A DNA stretch of 45,531 bases, taken from the NCBI RefSeq assembly GCF_947490095.1, contig NZ_CANLFS010000025.1, forward strand, positions 1 to 45,531, read 5' to 3'. The translations under genes and the position numbers were made by a program. The notes below the pieces were generated by a model. It was not told the origin of the DNA, ran no database searches, and worked only from the letters and a program-made list of their open reading frames with translations. Below, in pieces: positions 35,427-45,531 of this stretch (position 1 is its first letter; the number at the start of each line of letters is the position of its first letter). This stretch comes from an uncultured Halomonas sp. GTDB lineage: Bacteria > Pseudomonadota > Gammaproteobacteria > Pseudomonadales > Halomonadaceae.

Positions 35427-37112
35427 ATGAAAGAGACCATCGTTGCGCTGCTCGAGGACGCCCTCGAATCCCTCAGGCAGCAGGACGTACTGCCCGCCGA
35501 ACTCGCCCCGGCCATCAAGGTCGACCCGACCAAGGACAAGGCCCACGGCGACTATGCCACCAACCTGGCGCTCATGCTGGCCAAGCCGGCCGGCCGCAAG
35601 CCCCGTGAACTGGCCGACGCCCTGGTGGGCGCACTACCCGCGAGCCCGGCGGTCAGCCGGGTCGAGATCGCCGGCCCCGGCTTCATCAACTTCTTTGCCG
35701 CCACCGACGCCGCCGCCCAGGTGGTTCGCCAGGTACTCGATTCGGGCGACGCCTATGGCCGCAACCTCACCGGCCAGGGACAGAAGGTGCAGGTGGAGTT
35801 CGTCTCCGCCAACCCCACCGGACCGCTGCACGTCGGTCACGGTCGCGGTGCCGCCATCGGCGACTGTCTGTGCCGCCTGCTCGAGGCCACCGGCTATGAT
35901 GTGACCCGCGAGTTCTACTACAACGACGCCGGCGCCCAGATCACCAACCTGGCACTCTCGGTCCAGGCACGGGTCAAGGGACTCGGCCCCGAGGATGAAG
36001 GCTGGCCGGCGGACGGCTATCGCGGCGGCTATATCGTCGATGTGGCCAACGCCTACCTGGCCGGCGAGACCGTGCACGCCGACGACCGTCACGTCACCGC
36101 CCAGGCCGACCCCAACGACCTGGGGGCCATCCAGGAGTTTGCCGTGGCCTATCTGCGCCGCGAGCAGGACCTCGACCTCAAGGCCTTCGGCGTCAACTTC
36201 GACGTCTATTACCTGGAGTCCTCGCTATACCGGGACGGCAAGGTAGAGGCCGCCGTCGAGCGTCTCATCGAGAAGGGCCATACCTACGAGCAGGATGGCG
36301 CCCTGTGGCTGCGCACCACCGACTTCGGCGACGACAAGGACCGGGTGATGCGCAAGACCGACGGGCAGTACACCTATTTCCTGCCCGATGTCGCCTACCA
36401 TCTCGACAAGTGGCGGCGCGGCTTCACCACCGTGATCGACGAGCAGGGTGCCGACCATCATTCCACCGTGACCCGGGTGCGTGCCGGCCTGCAGGCGCTG
36501 GAGGCCGGCATTCCCCAGGGCTGGCCCGACTATGTGCTGCACCAGATGGTCATGGTCACCCGCTCCGGCGTGGAGGTAAAACTCTCCAAGCGTGCCGGCA
36601 GCTACGTGACCGTGCGCGACCTGATCGACGAGGTAGGCCGCGACGCGACGCGCTTCTTCCTGGCCGCGCGTCGAGCGGACTCTCAGCTCACCTTCGATAT
36701 CGACCTGGCCCGCTCCCAGTCCAACGACAACCCGGTCTACTACGTGCAGTACGCCCACGCCCGGGTGTGCAGCGTCGAGCGTCGCACCCAGAGCGATGGC
36801 CTGCCCTTCGACCATGCTCAGGCCATGGACAGCCTGGGCCGCCTGGAGGCAGACCAGGAGAAGGCCCTGATGAACCGCCTGGCCCGCTTCCCCGACGCCG
36901 TGGCCCATGCCGCCGCCGCCCGCGAGCCTCAGCAGATTGCCCAGTACCTTCACGACCTGGCCGCCGATTTCCACACCTGCTACAACGCGGTCAAGGTGAT
37001 GGTCGAGGACGATGCCCTGCGCAACGCCCGCCTGGCCCTGGGCCTGGCCACACGCCAGGTGCTGCGCAACGGACTGGAGCTGATGGGAGTCGGCGCCCCG
37101 GAGGAAATGTAA
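35427..37112 (+). CDS. argS: Arginyl-tRNA synthetase
   Basis: ArgS charges tRNA-Arg. The 561-residue protein has the N-terminal additional domain, the HIGH-class motif HVGH in [15 protein letters not shown], a KLSKRAG motif in the KMSKS position, and the C-terminal DALR anticodon-binding domain (YAHARVCSV... and [10 protein letters not shown]). Length and motif order are typical. It is followed 3 nt later by the SPOR-domain gene, an arrangement shared with Pseudomonas. Confidence 0.97.
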   Translation: MKETIVALLEDALESLRQQDVLPAELAPAIKVDPTKDKAHGDYATNLALMLAKPAGRKPRELADALVGALPASPAVSRVEIAGPGFINFFAATDAAAQVVRQVLDSGDAYGRNLTGQGQKVQVEFVSANPTGPLHVGHGRGAAIGDCLCRLLEATGYDVTREFYYNDAGAQITNLALSVQARVKGLGPEDEGWPADGYRGGYIVDVANAYLAGETVHADDRHVTAQADPNDLGAIQEFAVAYLRREQDLDLKAFGVNFDVYYLESSLYRDGKVEAAVERLIEKGHTYEQDGALWLRTTDFGDDKDRVMRKTDGQYTYFLPDVAYHLDKWRRGFTTVIDEQGADHHSTVTRVRAGLQALEAGIPQGWPDYVLHQMVMVTRSGVEVKLSKRAGSYVTVRDLIDEVGRDATRFFLAARRADSQLTFDIDLARSQSNDNPVYYVQYAHARVCSVERRTQSDGLPFDHAQAMDSLGRLEADQEKALMNRLARFPDAVAHAAAAREPQQIAQYLHDLAADFHTCYNAVKVMVEDDALRNARLALGLATRQVLRNGLELMGVGAPEEM

Positions 37113-37115
37113 CCC

Positions 37116-37865
37116 ATGGCGACTCGCAAACAACCGCAAAAGAAGCGCGGCGCCACCAATAATCGGCGCCAGCCCAGCAAGAAGGTCCGCCGCGAATGGC
37201 GCCTGCCTGGCTGGGTATGGGGCCTGGCCGGCCTGATTGCCGGCTTCCTGCTCTCGCAACACCAGCACGGAGTGGCGCCCTGGCAGGTCGAGGACTCACC
37301 GCTGGCCACGGTACTGCCCCACGGCACCTCCCCGGAGAACAAGCCCGAGGCTCCCGCCGAGCCCAGCGAGCCGCCGATGCCGACCTTCGAGTTCTACACC
37401 CTGCTGCCGGAGTCCGAGGTGATCGCCCCCGATGGTGAAATGCCGGCCTCCACGGCGACCCCGCCGCCACCGCCGGAGACGGCATCGGCTGACGAGGACG
37501 CGTCGTCTTCCACCGACGACCCCATCGCCGAGGTGATCGCCGCCAACCAGGCCAGCGACCGCCAGGCCGAGTCTCGGCAAGCCGCGTCGTCCCGGCAGCA
37601 GAGCACCGCCGCCACCAGCGCCTCGGGGCAGCGCTACATGCTCCAGGCCGCCTCCTTCCGCGCGGCCGGCGATGCCCAGAAGCTACGCAGCCGACTGCGC
37701 GACTTCGGCCTGCTGGCCCAGGTCAGCGAGGTCAAGGCCGGGGGCGGCCAGACCTGGCACCGCGTCCAGGTGGGGCCCTACGAGGACCGCCGCGAGATAT
37801 CCCGGGCCCAGGACCTGATGGTCACCCAGGGCATCGAGCCCCTGCTTATTCAGCTCAACGACTGA
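37116..37865 (+). CDS. SPOR-domain membrane protein (FtsN-like)
   Basis: The 249-residue protein has a very basic N-terminus (about 1-27), one transmembrane segment (about 31-49) and a long Pro/Ala/Ser/Glu-rich periplasmic linker. A C-terminal SPOR domain covers about 172-249 (YMLQAASFRAAGDAQKLRSR ... VGPYEDRREI). SPOR domains bind denuded peptidoglycan at the division septum, so a role in cell division is likely. Genes here are often annotated ftsN, but the essential FtsN short periplasmic helices are not clearly visible, so I leave the symbol blank. Translation probably follows argS. Confidence 0.85.
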   Translation: MATRKQPQKKRGATNNRRQPSKKVRREWRLPGWVWGLAGLIAGFLLSQHQHGVAPWQVEDSPLATVLPHGTSPENKPEAPAEPSEPPMPTFEFYTLLPESEVIAPDGEMPASTATPPPPPETASADEDASSSTDDPIAEVIAANQASDRQAESRQAASSRQQSTAATSASGQRYMLQAASFRAAGDAQKLRSRLRDFGLLAQVSEVKAGGGQTWHRVQVGPYEDRREISRAQDLMVTQGIEPLLIQLND

Positions 37866-37894
37866 ACCGGCCCTCTCTGCCCGCACGTTGGCCG

Positions 37895-37900
37895 CTTGAA
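37895..37900 (+). promoter_or_regulatory. Possible sigma-32 (heat shock) -35 element of hslV
   Basis: CTTGAA matches the sigma-32 -35 core and lies about 110 nt upstream of hslV. The expected CCCCATNT -10 is only loosely met by CCCGCACC 14 nt downstream. hslVU is heat-shock controlled in E. coli, so the location is sensible. Confidence 0.35.
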
Positions 37901-37946
37901 TTCTTGGCCACACGCCCGCACCTACTCCTTCCAGACAGATTCGTTA

Positions 37947-37995
37947 CGGCGCCCGACGGGCGCCGAAAGTCATCGGGAGCCGTTCACCCGCTCCC
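37947..37995 (+). promoter_or_regulatory. Two hairpins in the hslV leader
   Basis: CGGCGCCCG (37947-37955) pairs with CGGGCGCCG (37957-37965). A second stem, GGGAGC (37975-37980) with GCTCCC (37990-37995), ends just before the AAGGAG ribosome-binding site. They could affect message stability or ribosome access. Confidence 0.5.
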
Positions 37996-38010
37996 CCAAG
38001 GAGTCCCTCC

Positions 38011-38544
38011 ATGACCACGATCGTATCCGTGCGCCGCGGTGAACAGGTATCGCTGGCCGGCGACGGCCAGGTGTCGCTGGGCAACACCGTAATGAAGGGC
38101 AACGCCAGCAAGGTGCGTCGCCTCTATCGCGGCGAGGTGCTGGCAGGCTTCGCCGGCGGTACCGCCGATGCCTTCACCCTCTTCGAGCGGTTCGAAGCCC
38201 AGCTGGAAAAGTACCAGGGCAACCTGGTCAAGGCCGCCGTGGAACTGGCCAAGGAATGGCGCACCGACCGCGCCCTGCGTCGCCTCGAAGCGCTGCTTGC
38301 CGTGGCCAACAAGGACGCCTCGTTGATCATCACCGGCAACGGCGATGTGCTGGAACCCGAGGGCGGCATCATCGCCATTGGCTCCGGCGGCAACTTCGCC
38401 CTGGCCGCGGCACGCGCCCTGCTCGCGAACACCGACCTGGGCGCCCGCGAGATCACCGAGAAGTCGCTCGCGATTGCCGGCGACATCTGTGTGTTCACCA
38501 ATCACAACGTCACCCTCGAGGAGCTGCCTGCCAAGGCGGGCTAA
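38011..38544 (+). CDS. hslV: ATP-dependent protease peptidase subunit HslV
   Basis: HslV is the proteasome-like peptidase of the HslUV (ClpQY) complex. The 177-residue protein begins MTTIVSVRR. Thr2 becomes the N-terminal nucleophile after Met removal. Conserved segments include [14 protein letters not shown] and [27 protein letters not shown] lies about 8 nt upstream of the ATG. hslU begins 10 nt after its stop. Confidence 0.98.
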   Translation: MTTIVSVRRGEQVSLAGDGQVSLGNTVMKGNASKVRRLYRGEVLAGFAGGTADAFTLFERFEAQLEKYQGNLVKAAVELAKEWRTDRALRRLEALLAVANKDASLIITGNGDVLEPEGGIIAIGSGGNFALAAARALLANTDLGAREITEKSLAIAGDICVFTNHNVTLEELPAKAG

Positions 38545-38554
38545 GGCCGACACC

Positions 38555-39877
38555 ATGACCCAGATGACCCCCCGCGAGATCGTCCACGCCCTGGACCAGT
38601 ACATCATCGGCCAGCAGGACGCCAAGCGCGCCGTCGCCGTTGCCCTGCGCAATCGCTGGCGGCGCATGCAGCTCGAAGGCGACCTGCGCCAGGAAGTGAC
38701 ACCCAAGAACATCCTGATGATCGGCCCCACCGGCGTCGGCAAGACCGAGATCGCCCGTCGGCTGGCCAGGCTCGCCCGCGCGCCCTTCATCAAGGTCGAG
38801 GCCACCAAGTTTACCGAAGTGGGCTATGTGGGCCGCGATGTAGAGTCGATCGTGCGCGATCTCACCGAGGCCGCCATCAAGCTGGTCCGCGAGCAGGCCA
38901 AGGAAGAAGTCGGCCATCGCGCCGAGGACGCCGCCGAGGAGCGCATCCTGGATGCCCTGCTGCCTCCGCCCCGCGGCCAGGAGGATGAACCCCGCCAGGA
39001 CAGCTCCACGCGCCAGGTCTTTCGCAAGAAGCTGCGCGAGGGACAGCTCGACGACAAGGAGATCGATATCGAGGTCTCTCAGCAGGGTCCCAGCGTCGAC
39101 ATCGCGACCCCGCCGGGCATGGAGGAGATGACCAACCAGCTGCAGAGCCTGTTCTCGGGCATGGGCAAGCAGAAGACCGAGTCACGCCGTGTGGCGGTCA
39201 AGGATGCCTTCGCCCTGCTGCGTGACGAGGAGGCCGGCAAGCTGGTCAACGAGGAGGAAATCAAGGCCCGCGCCATCGAATCGGTAGAACAGAATGGCAT
39301 CGTCTTCCTCGACGAGATCGACAAGGTCTGCAAGGGTGGCGGCCAGTCCAGCGGCGGCGAAGTCTCCCGCGAAGGCGTGCAGCGCGACCTGCTGCCGCTG
39401 ATCGAGGGCTCCTCGGTCTCGACCAAGTACGGCATCGTCAAGACCGATCATGTGCTGTTTATCGCCTCCGGTGCCTTCCACCTGTCGCGCCCATCGGACC
39501 TGATCCCCGAGCTGCAGGGCCGCCTGCCGATTCGCGTCGAGCTCAACGCCCTGACCCCGGACGACTTCAAGCGCATCCTCACCGAGCCCTCCGCGGCGCT
39601 GACCAAGCAGTACCAGGCGCTGCTGGACACCGAGGGGCTGGAGGTCGTCTTTACCGATGACGGCATCGAACGCATCGCCGAGACCGCCTGGAAGGTCAAC
39701 GAGGGCACCGAGAACATCGGCGCGCGCCGCCTGCACACCGTGATGGAGCGCCTGCTGGAGGAAGCCTCCTTCCAGGGCAGCGATATCGGCTCCCCGCTGA
39801 CCATCGACGCCGCCTACGTCGACTCCCAGCTCGGCGAGCTGGCCATGGATGAAGACCTGTCTCGGTATATCCTGTAA
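38555..39877 (+). CDS. hslU: ATP-dependent protease ATPase subunit HslU
   Basis: HslU is the AAA+ unfoldase that feeds substrates into HslV. From ATG at 38555 ([19 protein letters not shown]) it has 440 residues, close to E. coli's 443. Walker A is GPTGVGKT at residues 57-64, the pore motif GYVGRD follows, and Walker B is VFLDEIDK. The intermediate I domain lies around residues 110-240, and the C-terminal tail ends SRYIL, which inserts into HslV. An upstream open stretch within hslV is not used. Confidence 0.98.
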   Translation: MTQMTPREIVHALDQYIIGQQDAKRAVAVALRNRWRRMQLEGDLRQEVTPKNILMIGPTGVGKTEIARRLARLARAPFIKVEATKFTEVGYVGRDVESIVRDLTEAAIKLVREQAKEEVGHRAEDAAEERILDALLPPPRGQEDEPRQDSSTRQVFRKKLREGQLDDKEIDIEVSQQGPSVDIATPPGMEEMTNQLQSLFSGMGKQKTESRRVAVKDAFALLRDEEAGKLVNEEEIKARAIESVEQNGIVFLDEIDKVCKGGGQSSGGEVSREGVQRDLLPLIEGSSVSTKYGIVKTDHVLFIASGAFHLSRPSDLIPELQGRLPIRVELNALTPDDFKRILTEPSAALTKQYQALLDTEGLEVVFTDDGIERIAETAWKVNEGTENIGARRLHTVMERLLEEASFQGSDIGSPLTIDAAYVDSQLGELAMDEDLSRYIL

Positions 39878-39888
39878 ACCCAGCCGTA

Positions 39889-40042
39889 AGCTTTACGCGA
39901 TAAGCTGTAAGCCCCCCGATGGCGCAGCCCTGATAGCATGACGAGCACAGAGCTGCGCCACGGTAAGGCGTTACGAACAAGGGCTAGCCGACGTCCACTT
40001 ACAGCTTAAAGCTTACAGCTTAACGCGCCGGGCGAAGCCCGG
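39889..40042. repeat. Composite intergenic repeat between hslU and the DUF971 gene
   Basis: This gap contains TAAGCTGTAAG (39901-39911) and its inverted counterpart CTTACAGCTTA, followed by a second GCTTACAGCTTA copy, ending at about 40023. Between them a hairpin pairs GGCGCAGC (39921-39928) with GCTGCGCC (39952-39959). The element ends with CCGGGC-GAA-GCCCGG (40028-40042), just ahead of the ribosome-binding site of the next gene. Units of the GC-N-GTAA type match those at the end of the window. Confidence 0.75.
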
Positions 40043-40056
40043 TACCGGAGGCGCTT

Positions 40057-40440
40057 ATGCCAGCCCCTATTCCCACCAATGTCCATTATCACCGCAAGGC
40101 CCGTGAGCTGGAGCTCGGCTATGCCGATGGCCAAGACTATCGGCTCGCCATCGAGTATCTGAGGGTCTTCTCGCCGTCCGCCGAGGTACGCGGCCACGGC
40201 AAGGGCCAGGAGACCCTGCAGACGGGCAAGAAATTCGTCGGCCTCAAGGACATCACGCCTACCGGCCGCTACGCCCTCAAGCTGCATTTCGACGACGGCC
40301 ATGACAGCGGCCTGTTCAGCTGGGACTACCTGTGGTGGCTGATCAACCACCGCGAGGCCAACTGGGCCGATTACCTGCAACGCCTGGAAGCGGCCGGCGC
40401 CAGCCGCGAGCCGTTGGGAATAGAAATCAAGCAGCTTTAA
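40057..40440 (+). CDS. DUF971 family protein
   Basis: This 127-residue soluble protein resembles the DUF971 family, related to the N-terminal domain of gamma-butyrobetaine hydroxylase. Motifs are LELGYADGQDYRLAIEYLRVFSPSAEV near the N-terminus, then YALKLHFDDGHDSGLFSWDYLWWL. A conserved His/Cys zinc set is not obvious here. It lies between hslU and ubiE, as in many gammaproteobacteria. The ATG at 40057 has GGAG 6 nt upstream. Its biochemical role is unknown to me. Confidence 0.85.
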   Translation: MPAPIPTNVHYHRKARELELGYADGQDYRLAIEYLRVFSPSAEVRGHGKGQETLQTGKKFVGLKDITPTGRYALKLHFDDGHDSGLFSWDYLWWLINHREANWADYLQRLEAAGASREPLGIEIKQL

Positions 40441-40448
40441 TCCCCGTC

Positions 40449-40478
40449 AAGACAATCGCCGGCGCGGGAGGCTACAAT
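40449..40478 (+). promoter_or_regulatory. Probable promoter of the ubiE operon
   Basis: AAGACA (40449-40454) and TACAAT (40473-40478) are 18 nt apart and end 57 nt upstream of the ubiE ATG, directly after the DUF971 stop. Confidence 0.5.
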
Positions 40479-40535
40479 GTCGCCCATTCGAGGCCTTGAC
40501 CTCGCCCCCATGCAGCGATTCGGGAGCCCCATCGC

Positions 40536-41303
40536 ATGAGCGCCAACCCCAGCTCCAGGGATAAGCAGACCATCGATTTCGGCTATCAGGAAGTCCCCCT
40601 CGAGGAGAAGGCATCCCGAGTGGCCGATGTGTTCCACTCCGTAGCGGCCCGCTACGATGTCATGAATGACCTGATGTCGTTCGGCATTCACCGGCTATGG
40701 AAGCGACTGACCATCGAGCGGGCCGGCGTGCGGCCCGGCCACAGCGTGCTCGACATCGCCGGCGGCACCGGTGACCTGACCCAGAAATTCTCGCGTACGG
40801 TAGGCCCCCGCGGCCGCGTCGTCCTGGCCGACATCAACGAATCGATGCTGCGCGTCGGCCGCGACAAGCTGCTCGACCACGGCGTGGGCGGCAACGTCGA
40901 GTATGTTCAGGCCAACGCCGAGTGTCTGCCCTTCCCGGACAACACCTTCGACTGCATCACCATTGCCTTCGGCCTGCGCAATGTCACCGACAAGGATGCC
41001 GCCCTGCGCTCCATGGCCCGGGTCCTCAAGCCCGGCGGCCGCCTGCTGGTGCTGGAGTTCTCCAAGCCACGCAACCCCCTGCTCACCCGCGCCTACGACG
41101 AGTACTCCTTCCGCCTGCTGCCGAAGATCGGCCAGGTGGTGGCCAGCGATGCCGACAGCTATCGCTACCTGGCCGAGTCGATCCGCATGCATCCCGACCA
41201 GGAGACGCTCAAGTCGATGATGGAAGCGGCCGGGCTCGAGCGAGTGGAGTACACCAACATGACCGGGGGCATCGTCGCCCTGCACCGCGGCATCAAATTA
41301 TAA
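40536..41303 (+). CDS. ubiE: Ubiquinone/menaquinone biosynthesis C-methyltransferase UbiE
   Basis: UbiE methylates the quinone ring carbon in ubiquinone (and menaquinone) synthesis using S-adenosylmethionine. The 255-residue protein contains [20 protein letters not shown] near the N-terminus, the SAM-binding motif [15 protein letters not shown], and the family signatures [20 protein letters not shown] and LVLEFSKP. It overlaps ubiJ at its stop (TAATG), implying coupled translation. Confidence 0.97.
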   Translation: MSANPSSRDKQTIDFGYQEVPLEEKASRVADVFHSVAARYDVMNDLMSFGIHRLWKRLTIERAGVRPGHSVLDIAGGTGDLTQKFSRTVGPRGRVVLADINESMLRVGRDKLLDHGVGGNVEYVQANAECLPFPDNTFDCITIAFGLRNVTDKDAALRSMARVLKPGGRLLVLEFSKPRNPLLTRAYDEYSFRLLPKIGQVVASDADSYRYLAESIRMHPDQETLKSMMEAAGLERVEYTNMTGGIVALHRGIKL

Positions 41304-41926
41304 TGTTAATGCTCGCTACTTTTGAGAGAACCCTGAACGCCCTCCTGGCCCGCGACCCCGCCGCACCGGCGCGCCTGGCCCGTCTCGCCGGCCAGCGCCT
41401 GCTGCTGCGCCTCGAGAACCCCGAGCTGGCGTTGGCCCTGCACTTTCATCCCGGCGGCCTCGACCTGTTGCGCCCCGATGACACGGCCGAAGAGGCCTAT
41501 GATGCCGTGGTAGAGCTGGACGCCGAGACCCTCGGCGCCCTGCTGGGTGGCGCCTCCATGGAGCGCTTGATGTTCCAGGGGCAATTGGCGGTACGCGGCC
41601 GCATCCCGCTGCTGGAGGCGACTCGGGACCTGCTCTTCGACCTCGACCTCGACTGGGAAGGCGAACTGGCCCGCTGGCTAGGCGACCTCCCCGCCCATAG
41701 CCTGGCCGAGGGACTGCGCCGCCTGGGACGCTTCGGACTACGCACCCACGAGGAATTCTGCGCCGACCTCTCCGAGTATCTGGTCGAGGAGGCCCGCCTG
41801 CTACCGGGACGCCCCCAGTTCGAGGTCCTGCGCGACCATCTGACCGAGCTCGAAGTGGCCTCCGACCGCCTCGAGGCACGCCTGGCCCGCCTGCATCGAC
41901 GCCTGTCCAACAGGGTGGTGGCATGA
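41303..41926 (+). CDS. ubiJ: Ubiquinone biosynthesis accessory factor UbiJ
   Basis: UbiJ carries an SCP2 lipid-binding domain and scaffolds the soluble Ubi complex with UbiK. The protein has 207 residues from ATG at 41303, or 205 from a second ATG at 41309. The N-terminal two thirds match the SCP2-like fold ([20 protein letters not shown], the hydrophobic [14 protein letters not shown]), and the C-terminus is a charged helix ([19 protein letters not shown]) that fits coiled-coil pairing. It is flanked by ubiE and ubiB with overlapping start/stop codons. Confidence 0.92.
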   Translation: MLMLATFERTLNALLARDPAAPARLARLAGQRLLLRLENPELALALHFHPGGLDLLRPDDTAEEAYDAVVELDAETLGALLGGASMERLMFQGQLAVRGRIPLLEATRDLLFDLDLDWEGELARWLGDLPAHSLAEGLRRLGRFGLRTHEEFCADLSEYLVEEARLLPGRPQFEVLRDHLTELEVASDRLEARLARLHRRLSNRVVA

Positions 41927-43548
41927 TCCTGCTACGCCTGCTGCGCATCCTGAGGATCATCACCCGCTACCGCCTCGATACCCTGCTGCCCCTCGAGCGC
42001 CTGCCCTGGCCGCTGCGCCACGCGTTCAGGCTCTCGCCGCTGCGCCTGATCCCCATCGGCGAGCGTTCCCGCGGCGAGCGCCTGCGCCTGGCGCTGGAGT
42101 CGCTTGGTCCCATCTTCATCAAGTTTGGCCAGGTGCTGTCCACCCGCCGCGACCTGCTTCCCGAGGATGTGGCCGACGAGCTCAAGCGCCTGCAGGACCA
42201 GGTGCCGCCCTTCCCCGGCCATGAGGCCCGCGACGTGGTGGAGTCGGAGCTGGGCCTGCCGGTCACCGAGGCCTTCGCACGCTTCGACGCCGAGCCGCTG
42301 GCCTCGGCGTCCATTGCCCAGGTCCATGGCGCACGGTTGCACGGCGGCGAGGAGGTCGTGGTCAAGATCATTCGCCCCGGCATCGAACGGGTGATGCGCC
42401 AGGACATGACCCTGCTCTATCGTTTCGCTCGCCTGCTGAGCATCGTCCCGGAGGCGCGGCGCCTGCGGCCACTGGAGGTGGTACGCGACTATGAGACGAC
42501 CCTGTTCGACGAGCTCGACCTGCACAAGGAGGCCGCCAACACCTCCCAGCTCAAGCGCAACTTCAAGGGCTCCTCTCAGCTCTATGTACCGGCCATCCAC
42601 TGGGAGCTGACCCGCCATCGGGTGATGGTTCAGGAGCGCATCTACGGCGTGCCGGTGGCCGACCTCGACGCGCTCAGGGACCAGGGCACCGACCTCAAGA
42701 GGCTCGCCGAGCGCGGCGTGGAGATCTTCTTCACCCAGGTGTTTCGCGACAACTTCTTCCACGCCGACATGCACCCGGGCAATATCTTCGTTTCCCGAAA
42801 GCACCCCCACGACCCGCAATATATCGCGATCGACTGCGGCATCGTCGGCAGCCTGACCCGTGAGGATCAGGACTATCTGGCCCGCAACCTGTTGGCCTTC
42901 TTCCATCAGGACTACTACGAGGTCGCGGCACTGCACATCGAGTCGGGCTGGGTCGGCGAACACACCCGCGCCAACGAGTTCGCCGCGGCCATTCGTACCG
43001 TTTGCGAGCCGATCCTCGAGAAGCCGCTCAAGGACATCTCCTTCGGCCAGGTGCTGCTGGGCCTGTTCCAGACCGCCCGGCGCTTCGACATGACGGTACA
43101 ACCCCAGCTGGTGTTGCTGCAGAAGACCCTGCTCAATATCGAGGGCCTCGGGCGTCAGCTATATCCCGAGCTCGATCTGTGGAAGACCGCCAAGCCCTAT
43201 CTGGAGCGCTGGATGGAGGAGCGCGCCGGGGTCAAGGGATTCTGGGCGTCTCTCAAGCGACAGGCCCCGGAGCTCAGCCACCAGCTGCCCGAACTGCCCA
43301 GCCTGGCTCACCAGATGCTGAGCCAGGCCGAACTGGAGAAGCGCCAGCGCCGACATCAGGGCGAGGCGCTCGGCGGCATTCAGCACCACCTGGAACACCA
43401 GGGACGACGCCACCGCCGGATACGGCTGGGCGTATTGCTGGTCGTGCTGGCCGTGGCCTGGCAGCCGCTGGCCGAGTGGGCCCACGGGCAACCCTGGCCG
43501 GCGCTGGCCGCCGCGGCCGTCGGGCTGGCGCTGTTGGCATGGCACTGA
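41923..43548 (+). CDS. ubiB: Ubiquinone biosynthesis ATPase/kinase-like UbiB
   Basis: UbiB is an inner-membrane ADCK/ABC1-type atypical kinase-like protein needed for ubiquinone synthesis. The 541-residue protein has the family's [17 protein letters not shown] (KxGQ), the Ala-rich nucleotide loop [12 protein letters not shown], the lysine in [10 protein letters not shown], and [11 protein letters not shown] with the following IDCGIVG. The C-terminus has two transmembrane segments (about 497-515 and 520-541). It overlaps ubiJ by ATGA. Confidence 0.96.
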   Translation: MILLRLLRILRIITRYRLDTLLPLERLPWPLRHAFRLSPLRLIPIGERSRGERLRLALESLGPIFIKFGQVLSTRRDLLPEDVADELKRLQDQVPPFPGHEARDVVESELGLPVTEAFARFDAEPLASASIAQVHGARLHGGEEVVVKIIRPGIERVMRQDMTLLYRFARLLSIVPEARRLRPLEVVRDYETTLFDELDLHKEAANTSQLKRNFKGSSQLYVPAIHWELTRHRVMVQERIYGVPVADLDALRDQGTDLKRLAERGVEIFFTQVFRDNFFHADMHPGNIFVSRKHPHDPQYIAIDCGIVGSLTREDQDYLARNLLAFFHQDYYEVAALHIESGWVGEHTRANEFAAAIRTVCEPILEKPLKDISFGQVLLGLFQTARRFDMTVQPQLVLLQKTLLNIEGLGRQLYPELDLWKTAKPYLERWMEERAGVKGFWASLKRQAPELSHQLPELPSLAHQMLSQAELEKRQRRHQGEALGGIQHHLEHQGRRHRRIRLGVLLVVLAVAWQPLAEWAHGQPWPALAAAAVGLALLAWH

Positions 43549-43602
43549 CCCCTTTCTTGCTCGCCCCCTTCTTGCTCGCTAACTTTCATGGAGACGTCAT
43601 CG

Positions 43603-43938
43603 ATGAGTGATATTCTCGAACGATTGCAGGTTGTCCTGGATCAACGCCGCGAGGCGAATCCCGCCGACTCCTACGTCGCCGCCTTGCATCACAAGGGCTT
43701 GAACAAGATACTCGAGAAAGTCGGCGAGGAGGCCACCGAGACCCTGCTGGCGGCGAAGGACGCCGAGGCCGGCAGCGAGGCCGAACGCCAGGCATTGATC
43801 GCCGAAACGGCCGACCTGTGGTTTCATAGCCTGGTGATGCTGTCGCATCTCGGGCTCGAGCATGGCGCGGTACTTGACGAACTGGCGCGCCGCTTCGGCA
43901 TCTCCGGCCACGACGAGAAGGCCGCACGCACACCATGA
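43603..43938 (+). CDS. hisE: Phosphoribosyl-ATP pyrophosphatase
   Basis: HisE hydrolyses phosphoribosyl-ATP to phosphoribosyl-AMP in histidine synthesis. I choose ATG at 43603 ([18 protein letters not shown]), with GGAG 8 nt upstream. It gives 111 residues. The MazG-type metal-binding motif [15 protein letters not shown] and [14 protein letters not shown] are present. A 5-codon longer start (43588) has no good ribosome-binding site. It precedes tatA, as in Pseudomonas, but hisI is not beside it here. Confidence 0.94.
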   Translation: MSDILERLQVVLDQRREANPADSYVAALHHKGLNKILEKVGEEATETLLAAKDAEAGSEAERQALIAETADLWFHSLVMLSHLGLEHGAVLDELARRFGISGHDEKAARTP

Positions 43939-43963
43939 TTCGCTGCACGCAACATCACTGCCC

Positions 43964-43982
43964 GTTCCGGGTGCACCGGAAC
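43964..43982 (+). other. Hairpin ahead of tatA
   Basis: GTTCCGG (43964-43970) pairs with CCGGAAC (43976-43982) around GTGCA, in the 64-nt gap between hisE and tatA. It has no T-run, so it is more likely an mRNA processing or stability element than a terminator. Confidence 0.35.
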
Positions 43983-44002
43983 CCCAATCAGAGGAAGCGC
44001 TA

Positions 44003-44275
44003 ATGTTAGGTGGTATCAGTATCTGGCAGCTGCTGATCGTACTCGGCATCATCATCCTGGTTTTCGGCACCAAGAAGCTGCGCAACGTCGGCACCGATCT
44101 GGGTGGCGCCGTGAAGGGCTTCAAGAAGGCGATGAACGAGGACGGGAAAGGCGAGCAGGACGACAAGAGTGAAGCGGAAGCCGAAGCACAGGCCCGCGTC
44201 GAGCACGAGGAGGGGACGAATACCTACGACGTGCAGGCCGAGCGAAAGCCCGAGGAACAAGAAGAGCGCAAATAA
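44003..44275 (+). CDS. tatA: Twin-arginine translocase subunit TatA
   Basis: TatA oligomerises to form the passage for folded proteins across the inner membrane. From ATG at 44003 ([13 protein letters not shown]) it has 90 residues. It has one N-terminal transmembrane helix (about 5-21), the hinge [15 protein letters not shown], an amphipathic helix, and an acidic, unstructured C-terminal tail. GAGGAAG lies 8 nt upstream of the ATG. It is the first gene of tatABC. Confidence 0.96.
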   Translation: MLGGISIWQLLIVLGIIILVFGTKKLRNVGTDLGGAVKGFKKAMNEDGKGEQDDKSEAEAEAQARVEHEEGTNTYDVQAERKPEEQEERK

Positions 44276-44281
44276 ACTGCC

Positions 44282-44691
44282 ATGTTCGATATCGGCTTTC
44301 TCGAACTCCTGCTGCTCGGCGTAGTAGGCCTGCTGGTACTCGGCCCGGAGCGGCTGCCCAAGGCGGCGCGCACGCTAGGCCTGTGGATCGGCAAGACCAA
44401 GCGAACCGTCTCCGGCATGCAGCGCGAAATCAGCGCTCAGCTGGAGGCGGAAGACCTGCGCCAGAAACTCGACGAGCAGCAGAAGAAGCTGGACGACAGC
44501 CTCAACCAGGTGAAGCGCGGCGTCGAGGGTATCGCCGAGCCGGAACACGATGCCCAAGACGCCCGGCAACACCGCCAGGAGCCTTCCTCGGCGACGCCGG
44601 AGCAGCGCCTGGATGATGCCCTGTCACGTGCCCGCGAGGGGGCCGACGTCGCCTCCGAGCCCCCTTCCGTCGACAAGGACGCCCCTGAACG

Positions 44692-44695
<4 letters not shown>
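44282..44695 (+). CDS. tatB: Twin-arginine translocase subunit TatB
   Basis: TatB works with TatC to bind twin-arginine signal peptides. The 137-residue protein has an N-terminal transmembrane helix (MFDIGFLELLLLGVVGLLVL), the conserved GPERLPKAART hinge, a long amphipathic/coiled-coil helix (about 35-75) and a charged tail. It starts 6 nt after tatA and overlaps tatC by ATGA. Confidence 0.96.

Positions 44696-45531
<836 letters not shown>

Overview
The window is a block of gammaproteobacterial chromosome. The GC-rich sequence, third-position G/C bias, protein sequences and gene order most resemble Halomonas and its relatives, with Pseudomonas-type gene order. This is my reading from memory, without a database search. 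It is almost all core genome. I see no insertion sequence, prophage, CRISPR array or defence island.

Layout. (1) 1-7022, all on the minus strand: tRNA-Arg(ACG), tRNA-Ser(GCT), csrA, lysC, alaS, recX, recA (with a LexA box) and pncC. (2) 7174-10364, plus strand: mutS and fdxA. (3) 10365-10818 has no protein gene. It holds the fdxA terminator, a probable minus-strand RsmZ/CsrB-type small RNA with its own terminator, and the eno terminator. (4) 10819-27369, minus strand, in transcription order: pilM-N-O-P-Q, aroK, aroB, gltB, gltD, pyrG, kdsA, eno. (5) 27646-31040, plus strand: a class A penicillin-binding protein and a DUF481 outer-membrane protein. (6) 31114-32751, minus strand: maeB and rpmE. 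(7) 32935-45459, plus strand: priA, argS, a SPOR-domain protein, hslV, hslU, a DUF971 gene, ubiE, ubiJ, ubiB, hisE, tatA, tatB, tatC. The window ends inside a 7-bp tandem repeat that begins on the tatC stop codon.

How the genes work together. csrA and a candidate RNA antagonist of CsrA lie in the same window. The RNA sits beside fdxA, where rsmZ is found in Pseudomonas. recA/recX and mutS cover recombination and mismatch repair, and priA covers replication restart. pilMNOP and the secretin pilQ form the alignment complex and outer-membrane pore of a type IV pilus. They are followed by shikimate genes (aroKB) and glutamate synthase (gltBD). ubiE-ubiJ-ubiB serve ubiquinone synthesis, and tatABC exports folded proteins.

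The most interesting signals lie between genes: the GGA-rich small RNA at 10435-10561; a 22-bp tandem repeat grown from the 3' end of gltB; a family of 7-bp repeats, two loci of which share a CCGGGC-GNA-GCCCGG hairpin; a perfect 22-bp palindrome upstream of fdxA; and a possible internal start for a small aspartokinase subunit in lysC.
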